DNA of 64,000 nucleotides, taken from Aedes albopictus. Taxonomy: Eukaryota > Arthropoda > Insecta > Diptera > Culicidae. The notes below the pieces were generated by a model. It was not told where the DNA came from. It saw only the letters and a list, made by a program, of their open reading frames with translations, and searched no databases. The position numbers were made by a program, and so were the translations under genes. The stretch spans positions 381,734,706 to 381,798,705 of the forward strand of contig NC_085137.1 of assembly GCF_035046485.1 (NCBI RefSeq). The letters are read 5' to 3'. Of the stretch, positions 42,945 to 55,026 are shown in pieces (positions within the stretch are counted from its first letter, which is position 1; every line of letters begins with the position of its first letter).

Positions 42945-43422
42945 GGGTGCCTGTACCAATTATGGCACTACCTAAGGAAAACCATTTGTATAAAAATAAC
43001 AAGAAGACCAACGAATGTCACCAATATGTTAAAAGATGGCTGAGCTAGCACACTTTACAGGAAAAAACATAGAAACGGAGCCAAAACTACTTTTAGTATT
43101 TATTAAAGCATGTGCCAATGATAGGAACCCTGTACCAGTTATGGCTACATTTGTTAACTTTGGTTCTTTTTCGCACTATTTGCATGCATTCCTTATGGGA
43201 TTAGCCATAACTGGTACACTATGGCGAAAAAGGGTACAAAGAAGCCGGAAAATGATTTTTTCCTACCATAATTTGAGCAAAATGTGGAGTTTAAATGAGT
43301 GCAACCATCTTTTGTGAACAAGATCTGTTGTTCATATTTGTTTTTTTTATTTACATCGTAAAATGGTGAAAATAAACTATGGCGAATAATAGGTACTATA
43401 GCCATAATTGGAGCACTTACCC
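42945..43422. mobile_element. TA-flanked MITE, 478 bp, CCAATTATGGC arms
   Basis: The left end GGGTGCCTGTACCAATTATGG and the right end, in reverse GGGTAAGTGCTCCAATTATGG, lie between TA at 42943-42944 and 43423-43424. Internal copies of GGTAC...TATGGC occur in both orientations near 43130 and 43200, giving a repeated motif inside the arms. The 93-codon frame at 43036-43317 is spurious. Confidence 0.8.
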
Positions 43423-43424
43423 TA

Positions 43425-45832
43425 CAACCAGCTAAGCACACAACTTTCAGCTGGCGGTCTTTGTCATCGATTGACCCGTGGAAACATGTGTTAGAAACTT
43501 GTAAGACCTAGAGCTATGTTGGACGCTCCAGGTAGTCAAACCACCATATATTATATTTTTATTCAAAAGTCTCCCCCGATCGGGAGGGATCGGAGCACTT
43601 GCAAACTCCACCCCCCCCTTAAATCCGGGCCTAGTTGTATACTTATCCTAGCCCTAGTTGCTCAAGAATAAGTTATATCCACCTAATCGGAAAGTGGGCG
43701 AGTATGAATCCCACGAACAATTCCGATGACATGGATGCTACTAGGTCTATCCTTCGTCTGCGTAGGATTCGCTGCTTGAAGGACCAACCCTTACCCAAAG
43801 GAAGAAGCATATCGTTTCGCTAAGTCATTTATGCAAATAAACTTTTCCACTTTTTTCCCCTTCAACACTCGTGCTAGCCAGTTCTTCGGAAGGATCCACA
43901 CAGTTTTTTTTCGGTCTCATGGTTTGACTTGTCTTTGCCATTAACGGGTGGTCTGCCCATAGAACACAAGCTCGTGGAGAAGACGCCTTTTTCGCGTGTC
44001 AGGAAGGAACTTAATAACATTTGAGTAACGATCGCTGCCGTCGTTGTCGCACTCGGAAATACTGCTCGGCAATGGTGATGACATGCCGTGTGGTTGGTTG
44101 GTTGGTTGGGAACAAACGGAAGGACGAGTTCGAGTGTAGGGGAAAAAAATGCGTGTAACTGTCATGTCGTATTGCTGCTACTGCAGTGGGCAGACATCAG
44201 GAAGTTTTAGTGCACTACAGTCAGTCAGTGGTTGAATGAATAATGCATGCGAAAATAAACCAGGAATGTTTTCTTCTCGGGGGACAAGCATTGCTGCGAG
44301 CTGTGATGCGCAAGAAAATCAGATGGTCGTCCTTTTCGGTCTGGAAAACTTGGCCGAGCATCTAGGGTCCATTCGTGTTTTATTTAATTCTTAGTTGAAC
44401 GTTGAAAACAATCAGATGATGAAAATGAACATATTTGTGACGAAAAGGATTGTACATAAGCCACAAACAGGACGGACAACCAGAAATTGTGTTTCAAATT
44501 CGTATTACAGTAATGATACACTAATTCTATTAATAAATGCAGCCAAACATCAACAATTCATTTATCTTGCATTCCTAGTAATATTTGCAACAAGGTAATT
44601 GAATCAAATACTAAATCGCATTAGCGCTAATAATCTCGGCGATTATGCAGTTTTCGAATTAGAGTATCATCTTTCCATCCGTACCGATTAAACCAACAAC
44701 GCTAAAGCCACCCTACTAACACCCCCGAGCTCCAGCAGCGTCAACCTGATAAGCTTCAATCAAAATCAAACCAAGTCGGAAGCGATCTGCCGAATTAGAG
44801 CGTCCTGTGGCGCTTTACCTCATAATCACCATCATCATCATCAACTTTTGTTTGCACTCTCACTGAACCCACGCGCACGCACGGCAGCACTCATGCATGT
44901 ACGCTTCCTCCTACACAGAGTCGGTAGGTATCCAGTCCACATACGTAGGTACCACATCACACCGGATTGGATCGATTCCAGGGAAACGCTGCTGGGAAAG
45001 TAACAAGCAGAGAACTTTGGTGGGCAACCGAGTTGTTGGCCATATTGCCAGTTAGTACCATACACGTGTGGCATTGCCTGACAATTCAGGGCTCACAAAG
45101 GGAATGATTAACATTCATCCAACAAACAAACATTTTTCAACTTCTTAAAAGCACAAACATGATCATATTTTTTTGTTTGTTTTTGAAACGGATTTTGATG
45201 AAACTAGCATTACTTCCCGCAAAACTCATCTAGTCCAAATAATAATTAAGATATTGCTCAACTTTCTTAATAGGTTATTTTAGAAAATGTTGCAATTATT
45301 TCTTTAGTAATCAATCCATAAAATAATAAATCCTTTAGGAAACATATGAGAGGTTTATCCATAAATTTACCAAATGTGTAGTGCATCTGGAAAACAATTC
45401 ATGCATATCTTTTGGCATTTCTCCATGGATTCCTGTAAAATACATGCAGCAACTTCTTACGTTTGTAAATTTTTATTAACATTTTGTCATTTTATTTTGC
45501 ATGTTATACTGTGGTTTGTAATCTGTCTCTGCACTTTAATGCACATTTGTAGTGCTCCAGCTATTTCGGGCAGTGATCCAGTAGGTTAAAAGCATTAAAC
45601 TTCGCCACTGTTCTAGTCCTCGCCCTCTCCATACAAATTCCATTTTTTATGTATGAAGCGGCGAAGATTAGAGCAGAATTTTAGGGCGGCGAAGTCTAGT
45701 GTTTCTACCCTACAAAACACGTAAGCCGTCTCTTAACACGGACATCATTGTGTTGTTGCTCGAATCAGGATGCCTCCTTAAGATTAAATATTCCTAAACA
45801 CAAGCTATGTAAATAAGTGACGCAGAGGACAA
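43425..45832. other. unclassified DNA, no gene supported
   Basis: Mixed composition. The stretch 44620-45070 contains a CATCATCATCATCATCAAC microsatellite and short frames without domains; 45120-45600 is AT-rich. Nothing here forms a recognisable gene, RNA or complete transposon. This is the longest interval (2.4 kb) without a supported element and therefore a candidate for low-copy host sequence. Confidence 0.4.
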
Positions 45833-46564
45833 AAGGCAATCCGCCAGAAGAAATACGATGACAGGTTTGACTAATGGACCAAGAACAATAATGAAACCTC
45901 GTCATTCTGGGATTGAACTTCGTTACCTATTTAGAAAACTGGGTACATTTTTTCGAAATCGGTACAAAACTGAAAGCCCCTATTCGAAGAGGGTATTCTG
46001 CGGGTTCGAAAAGTCGGTACAAGTACTTTGTATAGTTTATGTTATGTGTTGCATGTTTGTGTTTTGTGCATTTATAATGTTCCATTTTACTTTCCATATC
46101 CCACTTGTTCCATAATGTGGGGCCCGATACGAAGAATGAAATGAGCATTTATAAGGTTCCGATGATGCATTGGAACCTTATGAATGCACAACTCTCACGT
46201 TGGGTGCCAATGTAACAAATAAATATTGAAACCATATAAATTGTACAAAACACAGCACAAACTAACAACTTAAAACACATAACATAAATTGTGCCGATGA
46301 ACGAATACCAATTCCAGGATGACGAGGTTTCATTATTGTTCTCGATCCATCAGTCAATTATGTAAGGCGCTGTCCATAAACTACGTAGACTCATTTTGGG
46401 CCATCTCAGACCACCCCCCCCCTCCCCTCCGTAGACTTTGGTTCATACAAAAATTTCGAAATTTGTATGGAGCGTAGACTTTGGCCAGAGCCCCCCGTCC
46501 CCCCCTAAGAGTCTACGTAGTTTATGGACAGGCCCTAATCATATTTCTTCTGGCGAATTGCCTT
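45833..46564. mobile_element. foldback element F4, invaded by a TAA-flanked MITE
   Basis: The left arm (AAGGCAATCCGCCAGAAGAA, later GAACAATAATGAAACCTCG and TCATTCTGGGATTG) is matched in inverse by the right arm (CAATTCCAGGATGACGAGG, ATTGTTCTC, then TTCTTCTGGCGAATTGCC). The right arm is split by the MITE at 46376-46535. Non-coding interior. Confidence 0.75.
46376..46535. mobile_element. TAA-flanked MITE (PIF/Harbinger-like), 160 bp
   Basis: The ends GGCGCTGTCCATAAACTACG and, reversed, GGGCCTGTCCATAAACTACG both continue TAGAC. TAA lies on each side (46373-46375 and 46536-46538). A 3-bp TWA duplication is typical of PIF/Harbinger. The interior has TACAAAAATTTCGAAATTTG (a palindrome) and C-rich tracts. 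Degraded relatives are at 33254-33380 and 14886-16532. Confidence 0.8.
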
Positions 46565-46599
46565 TTTGTTCGAAGCGTTGGTTGCTTACATAGCTTGAG

Positions 46600-47545
46600 T
46601 TTTGTCTAGGAATTTGCTCCAAAGTTGTCAAGCGTTTATCTTCTTTAAAATAATTTCAAAATTGCTGCCTGAATTCCCTCAGAAAATCTTCCACGGGTTC
46701 CTTTTGAAAGTTCTCTTAGAACATCCACTATGTTTTTTTTTCTACGGAATTACCCCTAGAGGATCCTCCAGAAACTTTTCCAAGAACTCCTCTAGAAGAG
46801 CTCCAAAAATTCTTTCAGGAAATCAGCCACCGACTCTTTTAGAAATGCTTTCGGCATTCCTTCAGAAAGTCAACAGTTGGGAGTTCCTCCTGAAGTTTCT
46901 CCACTTATAAATCTTCCACAGACTCCTTGAAAAATTGCTCCAATTTTTTCTGCAGAAATTCTTCGTGGAATTATTATAGAAATTTTACTTTTTTTCCTCA
47001 TAAACCTGTCCAATGATTCCATGGGCAACCTTCTATGGTTTTCTTCCAAAACTGATCCTCGGAGTCCTTCAGAAGGAATACTTCAGATATTCCCATAAGA
47101 ACTTCTCAAGAAGTTATCCAAGAAGATTTTCATGGGTTTTTCCTGAAAATCCATCAGAAATTCTTCTGGGGACTTGTTTGAAAAATCTTTCGGTAATTTC
47201 TCCAGGGATTCCTTCAGATTATTTTGCAGGAATTACGTCAGAAATTTTCTCAAAGGCTCTTCATTAATTTCATTTAGAGGTTTGTGTGAAAAAAAAATCA
47301 GAAAATACTTCAGAAACTCGTACAGGTTGTCCATCAGAAATTTGTTAAGGAACTACTCTAAGCTTTCATTTGAAATATTCCACCAGAATGTGTCTAGGAA
47401 TTGCTTTAGGGATTCATTCATAGAATCCTGCAGGAGTTCATACAGAGATTCCTTCAGGACTTCCCTCAGATATTCCTCTATGTATCTATCAAAACAATTT
47501 TCATTTTCTTTAAGGGAAACCTTAATTATTTCACTTCGAATTCCT
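46600..47545. repeat. degenerate GGAATTCC-type repeat block
   Basis: TTCCTCCAGAAAC-, CTTTCAGGAAATC- and CCTTCAGAAAGTC-like units in plus orientation. The 102-, 84- and 159-codon plus frames here are low-complexity by-products. Confidence 0.65.
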
Positions 47546-47562
47546 CAACGAAAGTCAGAATT

Positions 47563-48803
47563 GGGGATTTTTTTTATTATCGTACGGGTTCGGGCCGAAG
47601 GGTCTCAGATTTTCATGAAACTTTTTCCACAGGTAGGGTTCATAGATATATGAATAAAAAAAATGAAAAAAAAATCAGGGTCGCCTATTTTCCCGGAAAA
47701 CTCAGAAATTTTAAGTTTTCCCCTGACTCTACTCACTTTGAAAAATTATAACTCAAGAACTAAGCATCGTAGAAACAAAGTTTTTAAGGAAATGAAAGCA
47801 AATTTTCTTAGAAATCCAAAAAAAAATATGAACTGGACACAACATTTTTCACAGTTTAGAAAATTCGTAAAGAAAAGTCGGAAAAACTATTCCCGAACTC
47901 GAGGAAAATTCTCAAAAAAATACTTTTTTGGGAAGGTTATTTCATAAGCTTTAATCGCTGAAATTTTTGGAATGCACTTTTTATTTGTTTTTGAGTTATG
48001 GCCAATTTTGTTGGAAAATGTCCAAATGTACCATTTTTGAAAAATCAACTCAAGAACGATGAAACAAAGTTTTGTAATGAAAATGAAAGCAAATTTTCTT
48101 GGAAACCCAAAAAAAAAATGGAATGGACAAAGTTTTTTCCAAAATTTTCCACAGTGGAGAAAAAACTCGTAAAAAAGCCGGAAAAACTATGCCCGAACTC
48201 GCGGAAACTTTTTCCACTTCATATTTTTTTTGGATTGCTGGAAAAAATTACTCTGATTTTCATTAAAAACTTTGTTTCTACAATGCTTCGTTCTTGAGTT
48301 ATGGTTTAAAAAAAAATGCCGTTATGGCACATTTGGACATTTTTCAACAAAATTCGCCATAACTCAAAAACGAAGATAAAGTGTATTCTGAAAATTTCAG
48401 CAATTAAAGCTTATGAAATGACCTTCTCAAAAATATTTTTTTGAGAATTTTCCTCGAGTTCGGGCATAGTTTTCCGGCTTTTCTTTACGAATTTTCTCAA
48501 CTGTGGAAAATTTTGTGGGAAGCTTTGTCGAGTTCATATTTTTTCTGGATTTCTGAGAAAGTTTGCTTTTATTTAAAAAAAAAAACTTTGTTTCTACGAT
48601 GCTTCGTTCTTGAGTTAAGATTTTTCAAAGTTAGTAGTGTCAGGGGAAAACAAAAAAATTCCACATGAGTTTTCCGGGAAAATAGACCACCCAGAATTTT
48701 TCTCAATTTTTTTTTATTCATTTATCCATGAGCTCTGCCTGTGGAAAAGTTTCATGAAAATCTGAGACCCTTCGGCCCAATTTGTACGATAATAAAAAAA
48801 ATG
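47563..48803. mobile_element. foldback element F5 with ~600-bp arms
   Basis: The left edge (TTTTTTTTATTATCGTACGGG, then GGGCCGAAGGGTCTCAGA) and the right edge (inverse: TTCGGCCCAATTTGTACG plus ATAATAAAAAAAA) bound a 1.24-kb hairpin. Repeated blocks such as AACTCAAGAACTAAGCATCG and CGATGCTTCGTTCTTGAGTT lie symmetrically, and each arm itself contains a diverged duplication. The frames inside are Lys/Asn/Phe-rich artefacts. Confidence 0.75.
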
Positions 48804-48869
48804 CCTAAATGTTTCCTAGGAACCTTTTTTTTGTTTAGAGAGACTTTACTCTAAAGGGGTATTTGTCTC

Positions 48870-49962
48870 TAAGCCTTGGAATCTCTGCAGGAATTTCTTT
48901 CCAAATATCTCAAAAGATTTTTTTTCTAGAGATATTTATAGGAGCTTATACATGCGTTTCGCCTAGTATTCCTACAAGAATTTCTTCAGGAATTTGTTCA
49001 TAGATAGCTCCAGGAATACCTTCAGAAAATCTTCCAAGAACTTTATCGATGCATTTTACTCGGAGTATTTTTTTTTTTTTCATTACTCGATAAACTATCC
49101 TAGGAATTCCACCAAAGCTTTCCTAGGTTTTTTTCAGGTATTTCCTCACAAAGTTCCTTAGAAATTTCTGCTGAGATTACTTCAAGAATTTCCTCAGGAT
49201 TTCTGCAGATATTCCTCTAAAGATTTATTCAAGAGTATTTCCTGAGATTTTATAGAAATTCTACGTGAAATTTCTTTAAAACTTTCTTTCGGGAATCTTT
49301 TTTGAAAATCCTGTTCGGATTCCTTCAAAAATCTTTTAAAATATCTTCAAAGACTTCTTGACAATTTCGGCGATTTCTTTAGAAATTCCTGTGAAGGATT
49401 TCTCTGGAGTTTTTTTTTGGAAATCTATCCAGAAGAATTCCTTCGAAAATTCTTCTGAACCTTCTTCAGAAGTTCAATGAGAAATAACTTCAAGGATTCC
49501 TGCAGAAATTTCTTCTAGGATTTTTCCTAGTAATTGCTCTAGAAAATATCTCCTGTGATTCCTTCAAAGATTTATGTAGAAATTAGTTTAGATATTTCTT
49601 CTGGGATTTGGAAGAATTCTCGAAAGAATACCTGATGGAAATTCTGCTGAATTCCCTGGATGATTGTCTTAAGGGATCCCTTCTTATATCTAATAAATCT
49701 CCTGGTGTTGGAGATTCCTAGCAGAAATATTTAAACATTCCATATCAGTCTTTGAAAGAATCTCCAAGTTAATCTCTTTAAAAAAAATCCCAGGAGGAAT
49801 TTCCAAACGAACTTCTGAAGATACCCGTGGACTAGTTTGAAGATGAGCATTTTGAGACATTTCTTGAGAAATTCATGAAACAGACCCAAGGAAAATTCTT
49901 GGAGGAATTCCGGCTAGAGATTGTTGAAGAATCATTCTGAGAAATCCTGAATTGTATCTCTG
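48870..49962. repeat. degenerate repeat block with orientation switch
   Basis: Plus-orientation units (TTCCTACAAGAATTTCTTCAG) run to about 49600; from about 49610 they read in the reverse sense (CTTGGAGGAATTCCGGC). The block ends at the LINE fragment beginning at 49966. Confidence 0.6.
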
Positions 49963-49965
49963 GAG

Positions 49966-50217
49966 GTAATCATGAACGACACCAGCAGAGAAATTCAGAG
50001 GCGCATTGTGGTAGGAGATCGTGCTTACTTTGGACTTCGCAGAACTCTACGATCGAATAAAATTCGCCGTAACATGAAGTTGACTATCTACAAAACGCGG
50101 TCGTCCTCTATGGACACGAAACATGGACCCCACGTGCAGAGGACCAACGCGCCCTTGGAGTTTTCGAACGGAAGGTGTTGCGTACCATCTACGGCGGAGT
50201 GCAGATGGAAGACGGGA
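49966..50217 (+). pseudogene. RTE-like LINE fragment, part 1, plus strand
   Basis: A plus frame encodes NDTSREIQRRIVVGDRAYFG and LRRTLRSNKIRR, then after a frameshift VLYGHETWTPRAEDQRALG and KVLRTIYGGVQMEDG: the region downstream of the RT catalytic box of the same LINE family as 41150-42660. It stops at 50217, exactly at the edge of element A. Its continuation is found not to the right of A but at 57470-57133 on the minus strand. Confidence 0.85.
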
Positions 50218-53200
50218 CACGGTGTGTTGAAACGGGATTATTATCGCACTTTCATGAACCTAAAATATTTTTTCGTTATAAGTTAGCCTTAGCTGTATAT
50301 ATTAAGATTCTGGAGGTTAAAAAATCTTTCATCGGGGAAAATTAAAATAATTTCGATTTTAGTATTTTACCACTTTTCTCATATAATATGGTATTACGCA
50401 AATCTGATGAACCTAAACTCCGCTATAAATTGTAAATTTGAATCCATTTAGACAGAAACGAATGCAAAAGTCTTTACAACGAGTTTAAATTTGTTTGGCG
50501 TTCGTTTCATGTGTCCAGCCCACTACAGTCTGCCGAAAGTCATAAATCATAAAAGTCTACATTCCTTCCATATGTCTGATACATAGATATTTGTACTGGA
50601 GGATAACAAAAACTTCCCATTAGTGCGACTCATACATTTGATTCGTACAATTTGCAACACATACACTGCATGTGCTAATTTGCCTGAAAAGGTTGGTATT
50701 AGTTGCACATACTTTGCATGCCAAACCATGTAACGATACACCTAAACGACGATCATACGGCCACGAAAGATGCTTCAATTGCGAAATCATTAAACAAATA
50801 TGGTGACTTAATCACGCGTATGTTTTAACATTCATGTTAACCGTAAATTAAGTTGTTTTGAGCTAGTTTAGCAATGCAGAATACTGATAGCTCTTTGAAT
50901 ATAATAAGAACTTTCGTGTATATTGTGCTTTGATTTTGCAAGGCTCGATGTTTTACTACCAAGTAAAAATGTGCATGCTACTTTTGTTCGCATGTTGGTT
51001 AAGAATATGTCAAAGAATACCAAATCATAGTGCAATTAAAAGGAAAAGTTCTAAACTCTATTTTCTTTTTACTTAGGTTTAGATATGTTCATGTTGAATA
51101 TGTTCATTGTTGTTTATGATGAGAAAAAATTTAACTAAATTTACAGATAAAATAAAAATTGAAACTGTAGAACAAGATTAAGAAGACATCAATGTTCTGG
51201 AAATACCATAATAAAAAAAAACAACAAACAGTAATGTGCAAAGTGAGGCAAGATTGACGCAATTTGAGGTTTCAATACAACTTTTTAAGAACTTTTATTA
51301 GTTACTTTATTCTTCATTTCGGAATCATCGAGTGTACAGGTGACTTTTTAATTCAATTCTAATGGATAGTTTCCACTTTGGAGGTTCAGTGCAGTGGTTT
51401 TTTCAGTTTTATGACTACAGTTTCTTACCGATTTTGGCAACACGAGGTGAATTTTATGTTGCCAAATTGGGGTGTTGCCAAAATCGGTAATTTTTTTTTG
51501 TGGAATATTTTCAACTTTAATACGTCAATTTGGCTTATAGTTTAAGTATGGACTATTCACAAGTTATAAAACGATTCCTGTAGGTGACGTTCATAAATTA
51601 CGTCATGATTTGTAAAATTGTTGATTTTGGAAAATTTAATGAATTTTGATTTTTTGAAGAAGAGTAAGGCTAAAATATTAATACATTTACAATTACGAAC
51701 GATTTTTCGGTAAAAATTTTTGATCAAAATTTGTTGTTGCCAAAATCGGTAAAAAATTGTTGCCAAAATCGGGTGTTGCCAAAATCGGTAAGAAATTGTT
51801 GCCAAAAACGGGTGTTGCCAAAATCGGGAAGGAAATGTTGCCAAAAACGGGTGTTGCCAAAATCGGGAGTAGACAAAAACGGGTGTTGCCAAAATCGGTA
51901 AGAAACTGTAGTCGTTTTAATCACTATTCCTTTTTATTTCGTTTTTATCATGCTCTGCAAGGACAAGTGACATTTCTCCCCATACTAAATCTGTTGTCAA
52001 ACTCACTTGGCAAAAAAGAAAGACCTTTACTTGGGAAAAAGAAGCTTTATTTTATGCAGTCATAATATTGAAACCATTAAAATCCATGAAGTTTTTATCA
52101 AGACCAAAGTGTCTTATAAAATGAAACTACAGATAATCCAGACGAAAATAGAAAAAAAAATCACTGCACGAGACTACTATTATTGAAATTCATCATATTA
52201 CTTGCAAATTGATATGTTTCCAATATATTTTAGGCTTATACTATAAGATGTCATTCACATTGACATATATTAGGCATGCTTTTTATTCGGTAAGGTAAAT
52301 TCTTAATAAAAACATATGATATTTTGAAAAAGATTTCAATACCACTTGTATAATTATCCTTGACCAAATGATTGTTTGATTAAAAAAAAATGTTATGACA
52401 TTTAAATTGTTTATCATGACTAGATAATATCACGTTAACCCGCTGTTTCATCTTATTCCACCCGTTACAACTTGCCCGGGTGTATTTTGTTTTAAACCAA
52501 ATGTTGAATAATCATTTTTGAATGCATTAACATAATATGACAACGCCAATCTTATGTATTTTGTGTCAACTTTTTGTTATTTGAGAGTCAACAGCCCACT
52601 TATCCCTAAAGGTACCATTTTATAAATAACAAGGAGATAAGTCTTCGAAAATTTTAAGATTTTGTATGGACGAAAGTCATCAACAGATCAGAGACAGAGC
52701 TTTTGCAAATAAGTCACACACACTCAGTATAGCCATATATCTATGAGGATGTGATTTGACATGCAAAGTATGTGCAACTAGTATGTACCCGCCATTTCAG
52801 GCAAATTAGCACATGAAGGGTAAAATGATATGAGTCACATGGTGCTTTCTCAAATGTATGAGTCGCGCTAATGGGAAGTATTTGTTTACCTCCATTACAA
52901 ATATCTATGTGCCAGACAAATGGAAGGAATGTAGACTTTAACGATTTATGACTTTCGGCAGACTGTAGTGGGCTGGACATATTAAACGAACGCCAAACAA
53001 TTTCAAACTCGTTGTAAAGACTTTTGCATTTATTTCTGTCTAAATGGATTCAAACTTACTATTAGAAAGGGGATTTTTTCTAGCGGAGTTTAGGTTCATC
53101 AGATTTGCGTAATACCATATTATATGAGAAAAGTGGTAATCTACTAAAATCGAATTTATTTTAATTTTCCCCGATGAAAGATTTTTTAACCTCCAGAATC

Positions 53201-53288
53201 TTAATATATACAGGTAAGGCTAACTTATAACGAAAAAATATTTTAGGTTCATGCAAGTGCGATAATAATCCTGTTTCAACACACCGTG
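50218..53288. mobile_element. Transib-like element A (3071 bp, with nested MITE)
   Basis: The ends are CACGGTGTGTTGAAAC and its inverse. The heptamer CACGGTG is close to the RAG/Transib-type CACAGTG. Terminal repeats are about 540 bp, imperfect. Direct flanks are CGGGA (50213-50217) and TAACA (53289-53293), which do not match each other, but each matches a flank of copy B in inverse. Removing the MITE (51418-51908) and one TA leaves 2578 bp, the exact length of B. No transposase frame; non-autonomous. Confidence 0.8.
51418..51908. mobile_element. 491-bp MITE with TTGCCAAAATCGG array, TA-flanked
   Basis: The termini CAGTTTCTTACCGATTTTGG and its inverse are flanked by TA (51416-51417 and 51909-51910). 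The right half (51733-51905) is a tandem array of about eight TGTTGCCAAAATCGGGA/GTAA units; the left end has two or three. Copy B has an uninterrupted GACTAGTC at 58845-58852 in place of this element, a precise empty site with a single TA at 58848-58849. Confidence 0.9.
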
Positions 53289-55024
53289 TAACATTCTTCA
53301 TGATGCGGCGATATCTGACAATTTTTACTTCCAAAACATATTGTTTTATTTTTTTCTTAATCATTGGGTATAGAGTTTAATCCAAACTAGTTATTTCTTA
53401 AGTTAACCCTGTTTGAAAAAAAGAACAAAATTTAAAGTTTTTTGATATTAGATCATATAATGTTAAGAAGGCAAATTGTGCGGTACCGACCGTACCGACG
53501 TCCACCATGCCTTCAATGGGTTCTACCAAAGCTATACTTGCAACCAGAGAAGGTAAACATTTGTTTTCCGTGAATGCATTTTGCAAAAAGAAAAAAAACT
53601 GATGCTTCTGATAAGCAAGATTTACGGAGATCCGTTTTCCCAAGACGATTTCCAAAATTAATTTATGACTCTGACTTTAACATGGCCATCAACCTCCCCA
53701 AAGTGTACCACTTCAGAGCTTCATCAACTTGTTCTCACGTCACTAATCATTATCATCATCAACCTTCCTTTAGGACTGGCACCCAAGCAAACATCTTCCG
53801 TTTTCGTGCAGATCACGTTGCAATCATCGCAAGCACGCAAACTGTTTTGTTTTGTTTGTGATAATTTTCCTCCGGTTCCGGTGCGGTTCCAGCCAGCCAG
53901 CCACCACCGTGAATTATGCGGGAAGCTACTACCCCTGAAATGGCCCCACACGACCCAGCAGTTGGTATTTTTATTTGCCACTCAAAGTGGTTACACCGCC
54001 TTCGCCGCCGTCGCCGCCGGGAGCAGTAAAGTACGGAGTTAATCTTTGCCACCGAAAAGCCGCTCGTTGGTTTGGTACATCCGTCACTCTCAGAGACTCA
54101 CTTACTCACGCTGCGTGCCATAAATTAAATCATTTTTATTTACCTTTTCGCAAAGTTGCTTGCGCGTATTGTAACCTGTGTTGGACTGCTCCTAGGTTCT
54201 AGCTTCTCTCGTGGTACACGGTTCTGTGCTGCGTTATTTCGTGACTTTCCTCTATACGTCGAGCATCGTGTTTGCGTTGCAGCCCTCCCCACCGGTGCAC
54301 AATTAATAGCCTAATTAATATTCTTCGTACCTAGGTGAGTTTTATTCAATTAAATTTTAATTTAATTCTCATACTATAACACTCTGTTGTTGCTACTAGA
54401 ACACCACCGACCGACACCGGACTCGAACCCAGCAACGCAACGCAGCGTTAGGAAAACACATAATCACACGACCAACTTGTATCTTATCAAAGAGCCGTGT
54501 CGCGTCGTCTTCCCTTTATATGCACATACCCTTTCGTCGTTGGACCCCAGATGGTGACTTGACTGACCAATGCACAGTGAGTCTGGTCTGGGAAAGATGG
54601 TCAAATTTTCACAGTAACTTGTGTTTGACTACCCAGTGAACATTTTGGTCCGAATAATTGATGATATACATCATTATATAAGAACTGGTTAAGTCGTATA
54701 AAAAGCACAGAACTGCTATATGCGTAAGAAAGTGGAGGCTATATACATACTTCAGCCGACATTTTCCGACTTCGGATGATCATTAATACGATGTCACATT
54801 TTTCGTAAAAATAAAAAAAAAAATATTGTAGAAACCAGTATCGAACATAGGACCTCGACAACCAGAGTCAAAGCCTTTACCACTGTACCAAATACTTTTT
54901 CTTGAAAGGTACAGGAAAAAAGCCTTTGGTGTTATTCCTTATATTCTGACCATCAAATGGGCACAGAACTTGTGCAAAATTGCTAAGTCATTGCGATTCC
55001 GTTTGAAACTTTTCTGGACTTATA
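53289..55024. other. left part of the flipped spacer, unclassified
   Basis: This segment adjoins the right end of A. At 53289-53365 it continues, in the restored order, a frame found at 60054-60195 (see that entry). Between 53650 and 54540 there is mixed-composition DNA with a CCGCCTTCGCCGCCGTCGCC run and a donor-like CTAGGTGAGTTTTA at 54330-54344. No complete gene model is supported. A tRNA-like SINE remnant lies at 54828-54895. Confidence 0.4.
54828..54895 (-). mobile_element. tRNA-like SINE remnant
   Basis: Minus strand: TTTGGTACAGTGGTAAAGGC (A-box) and, 30 bp on, CCTATGTTCGATACTGG (B-box-like). It has tRNA length but poor stems. Similar in kind to 5220-5305. Confidence 0.5.
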
Positions 55025-55026
55025 TA

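Noticed and set aside
43036..43317. 93-codon plus-strand gene
   Set aside because: Lies wholly within a TA-flanked MITE.
47174..47653. 159-codon plus-strand protein
   Set aside because: Translation of the degenerate repeat running into a foldback arm; Ser/Arg/Phe-rich and without domains.
54300..54345. Host 5' exon with donor CTAGGTGAGT
   Set aside because: A single donor-like site without coding frame, promoter motif or partner acceptor is not enough to call an exon.
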